Below, piece after piece: positions 33,615-35,659 of a stretch of 35,659 nucleotides of DNA. Source of the DNA: Thalassospira sp. HJ (lineage in GTDB: Bacteria; Pseudomonadota; Alphaproteobacteria; Rhodospirillales; Thalassospiraceae); contig NZ_JYII01000004.1 of NCBI RefSeq assembly GCF_000948415.1, positions 1-35,659 on the forward strand, in the 5' to 3' direction. The stretch's first letter is position 1, and each line of letters opens with the position of its first letter. The position numbers were made by a program, and so were the translations under genes. The notes below the pieces were generated by a model. It was not told where the DNA came from, searched no databases, and was given only the letters and a program-made list of their open reading frames with translations.

Positions 33615-33636
33615 GGCCCGGCAGAACTGCCGGGCC
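33615..33636 (+). terminator. Hairpin between TRAP binding protein and permease
   Basis: GGCCCGGCA, GAAC, TGCCGGGCC: a perfect 9-bp GC-rich stem with a four-base loop, followed by ATTTCTTAT. It starts 25 bp after the binding-protein stop and 50 bp before the permease. The weak U tract suggests partial termination, giving more binding protein than permease. Confidence 0.7.
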
Positions 33637-33664
33637 ATTTCTTATCAAGCAAGCCATTTACGAT

Positions 33665-35431
33665 ATGTCAGCCTCCACTCGCCCCTTCTGGATCGCCCTT
33701 GGCGCCGTTTCGATTGCCTTCCACCTATGGCTGATCTTTTCAGGATTGGTGCCCAACCTTGTCAGCCGCCCGATCCACATGGCGCTGGCCTTACCCTGGG
33801 CGCTAATCTTTGTTGCCAAAACTCCGGCCCAGAAAATCTCGGGCATCCTTCTGACGATTATTGGTCTGATCGGGTGCGGCTGGCTTGTCATCAATCATCA
33901 GACGCTTGGCGATCAGTACGGATTTCTGATTGGCAACAGTCAGATCATGCTGGCGGTCTCACTGTTGCTGGTCGTGCTTGAAATGGCGCGCCGTGCGATT
34001 GGTTGGCCCTTGCCGACAGTAGCGGCGATTGCACTTCTTTATGCGCTGTTCGGGCAACATGTCCCGGGCGAGTTCGGGCATGCAGGGCTTCCGATTGAAA
34101 GCATGCTGGGTACCCTGACCATCGCCGAGGGTGGCCTTTGGGGCAGCCTGACCGGTGTGTCGGTCAATATCGTTGCGATCTTTGTGATTTTTGGCGCGGT
34201 TCTGAATGGCGGCGAAGCCGGTCAGGGCTTCATGAATGTTGCAGGCGCTGCTGCTGGTCGGCTCAAGGGCGGGGCGGCGAAGGTTTCGGTGGTGTCATCG
34301 GCACTTTTTGGTTCGATATCGGGGTCTGCATCGGCCAATGTCGCTTCGACCGGGGCGATTACCCTGCCGGCCATGACCAAACTCGGATACCCCAAACGCC
34401 TTGCGGCGGCGGTTGAGGCGGTGGCATCAAGCGGTGGTCAGATCATGCCGCCATTGATGGGGGCAGGGGCCTTTGTCATGGTGGAACTTACCGGCAAGCC
34501 CTATGTCGATATCATGGTCGCGGCCATGTTGCCGGCCGTGCTTTACTTCCTTGCCGTCTGGGTTGGCATCAATGCCTTTGCCCTGCGTTTTGATCTGCCG
34601 GGTGTGCCCAAGGAAGACCGCCCAAACATGCGTGCGGTTCTGATCACATCGGGTTTTTTCATGGTGCCGTTTACCATCCTGCTGTGGGGCATGTTTGTTG
34701 GCGACTATACGCCGCAATATGCAGCCTGCCTGGCCCTTCTGGCCGGGGCGGCGTTGTTGTTGCTTGATGCGGATCTCAGTGTTGATCTTGCGCGCAGCAA
34801 GGAACGTTTCACCGATGTGTGCCTGAATGCCGGGCGTCAGGTGGCGATGATCGGGTCGATCATTTTGTGTGCCTCGATCGTGATCGGGGTGCTTGGCCTG
34901 ACCGGGCTTGGTGTGAAGATTACCTCGCTCCTGATTTCGGGATCGGGGGGGATGCTGTGGCCAGCCCTTCTTTTAACTGCCCTTGCCTGTCTGATCCTTG
35001 GCATGGAAGTCCCGACCACGGCGGCCTATGTGATTTGCGTCTCGGTCGCCGGTCCTGCCCTGATTGAGTTGGGGCTTGAGCCGCTTCAGGCGCATCTGTT
35101 TATCTTCTGGTTTGCGCTGCTTTCGACCATTACGCCACCGGTATGCGGGGCGGTGTTCATTGCCGCCGGCATGGTCGAGGAAAACTGGCTCAAGGTTGCC
35201 GGGACGGCCATGGCGCTCGGCATCGGGCTTTATATCGTGCCGCTTGCCATGATCGCCAACAGCACCCTGATCGAGCTTGCCAGTGATCCTGTTTGGGCGG
35301 TGATCGCCGGGCTTAAGGTTGCGCTTGGATTGACGGCAATTTCCTATGGGCTGATTGCGCCAAAACCGATCCTGGTCAGGGTCGGGCTGATTGGCGTTGG
35401 GGCTGCTGTGATCTTTGCCGCCGGTATATAG
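33665..35431 (+). CDS. TRAP transporter fused permease (4TM/12TM)
   Basis: 588-residue inner-membrane protein with small (DctQ-like, N-terminal) and large (DctM-like) subunits fused, the form that goes with TAXI binding proteins. Key segments are 'SALFGSISGSASANVASTGAITLPAM' near residue 215, 'SGGQIMPPLMGAGAFVM' near 258, and 'GMEVPTTAAYVICVSVAGPAL' near 444. It uses an ion gradient to import the ligand. The C terminus ends abruptly inside a hydrophobic stretch (GAAVIFAAGI), and the transposase end is 20 bp away, so the tail may have been cut by the insertion. Confidence 0.92.
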   Translation: MSASTRPFWIALGAVSIAFHLWLIFSGLVPNLVSRPIHMALALPWALIFVAKTPAQKISGILLTIIGLIGCGWLVINHQTLGDQYGFLIGNSQIMLAVSLLLVVLEMARRAIGWPLPTVAAIALLYALFGQHVPGEFGHAGLPIESMLGTLTIAEGGLWGSLTGVSVNIVAIFVIFGAVLNGGEAGQGFMNVAGAAAGRLKGGAAKVSVVSSALFGSISGSASANVASTGAITLPAMTKLGYPKRLAAAVEAVASSGGQIMPPLMGAGAFVMVELTGKPYVDIMVAAMLPAVLYFLAVWVGINAFALRFDLPGVPKEDRPNMRAVLITSGFFMVPFTILLWGMFVGDYTPQYAACLALLAGAALLLLDADLSVDLARSKERFTDVCLNAGRQVAMIGSIILCASIVIGVLGLTGLGVKITSLLISGSGGMLWPALLLTALACLILGMEVPTTAAYVICVSVAGPALIELGLEPLQAHLFIFWFALLSTITPPVCGAVFIAAGMVEENWLKVAGTAMALGIGLYIVPLAMIANSTLIELASDPVWAVIAGLKVALGLTAISYGLIAPKPILVRVGLIGVGAAVIFAAGI

Positions 35432-35451
35432 ACAAACAAAAAGCAGCGGTA

Positions 35452-35659
35452 TTAGCCGTCAAGTATTAAAGCATAATGGTCACGCATTCTCGCATTGAGG
35501 ATGGTGACCATTTTTCTGACGACAGCAATCACAGCAACCTTGCCGGGTTTTCCGTTTTCAGTCAGGCGTTTGTAGAAGTCGCGTAGCAGAGGATCGAAGC
35601 GTATTGCCGGTAATGCAGCATAGTAAAGAGCATTGCGCACTTCCAAACGTCCGCCGCCA
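35452..35659 (-). mobile_element. IS110-type transposase, C-terminal end (partial)
   Basis: About 69 residues on the minus strand, open through the right edge (the frame continues as GGGRLEVRNA), ending at a stop at 35452. 'EVRNALYYAALPAIRFDPLLRDFYKRL' then 'GKPGKVAVIAVVRKMVTILNAR' is the typical C-terminal part of IS110/IS1111-type DEDD recombinases (Transposase_20 region). These elements usually lack long terminal inverted repeats. The N-terminal catalytic part is outside the window, so whether the element is complete is unknown. Its tail-end faces the TRAP permease gene. Confidence 0.85.

Overview
The window reads as chromosomal DNA of a moderately GC-rich, free-living, probably marine alphaproteobacterium. 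The gene content and protein flavour fit Rhodospirillales of the Thalassospira type, but no 16S or other marker is present, so that placement is inference. It is nutrient-scavenging territory: five transport systems, a complete carbon-phosphorus (C-P) lyase locus, an aromatic ring-cleavage enzyme and malate synthase G. I see no tRNA, rRNA, CRISPR array or phage genes. The only mobile DNA is the end of an IS110-type transposase at the right edge.

Layout. (1) About 1-7600, minus strand: a dipeptide/oligopeptide-type ABC importer (Tat-exported binding protein, two permeases, fused double ATPase), ended by a terminator and followed by a CocE/NonD-type serine hydrolase; another minus-strand gene begins at the very left edge. 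(2) 7594-8453: an 860-bp gap without a gene, with two symmetric elements in front of uspA. (3) 8454-10604: a universal stress protein and a BCCT (betaine/choline/carnitine-type) transporter in one transcription unit. (4) 10716-12397: a META-domain lipoprotein and a malate/lactate dehydrogenase-family oxidoreductase.

(5) 12567-24286: the phosphonate locus, the heart of the window. A plus-strand unit, phnCDE + hexapeptide acyltransferase + DUF1045 protein, runs head-on into a minus-strand unit, phnGHIJKLMN. The regulator phnF is divergent from phnG. Together these give uptake (PhnCDE), ribosyl transfer (PhnGHI with PhnL, PhnM), C-P bond cleavage (PhnJ, with PhnK) and ribose bisphosphate recycling (PhnN). 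The usual cyclic phosphodiesterase gene phnP is absent; a 2H-phosphoesterase-like DUF1045 protein lies in the locus and may fill that step. Eight-base sites of the HutC/GntR form GT-N-TA-N-AC occur twice, back to back, beside a good sigma-70 promoter for phnG and once upstream of phnC, where a Pho box also lies. This suggests one repressor plus PhoB wiring for the split locus.

(6) 24311-28255: a TRIC/UPF0126 membrane protein coupled to a LysR regulator, divergent from pcaHG (protocatechuate 3,4-dioxygenase), then a type I methionine aminopeptidase. (7) 28368-32194, minus strand: malate synthase G and an MFS transporter with a long acidic tail. (8) 32628-35431: a TAXI-type TRAP system (binding protein plus fused permease) whose stop codon lies only 20 bp from the IS110-type transposase end.
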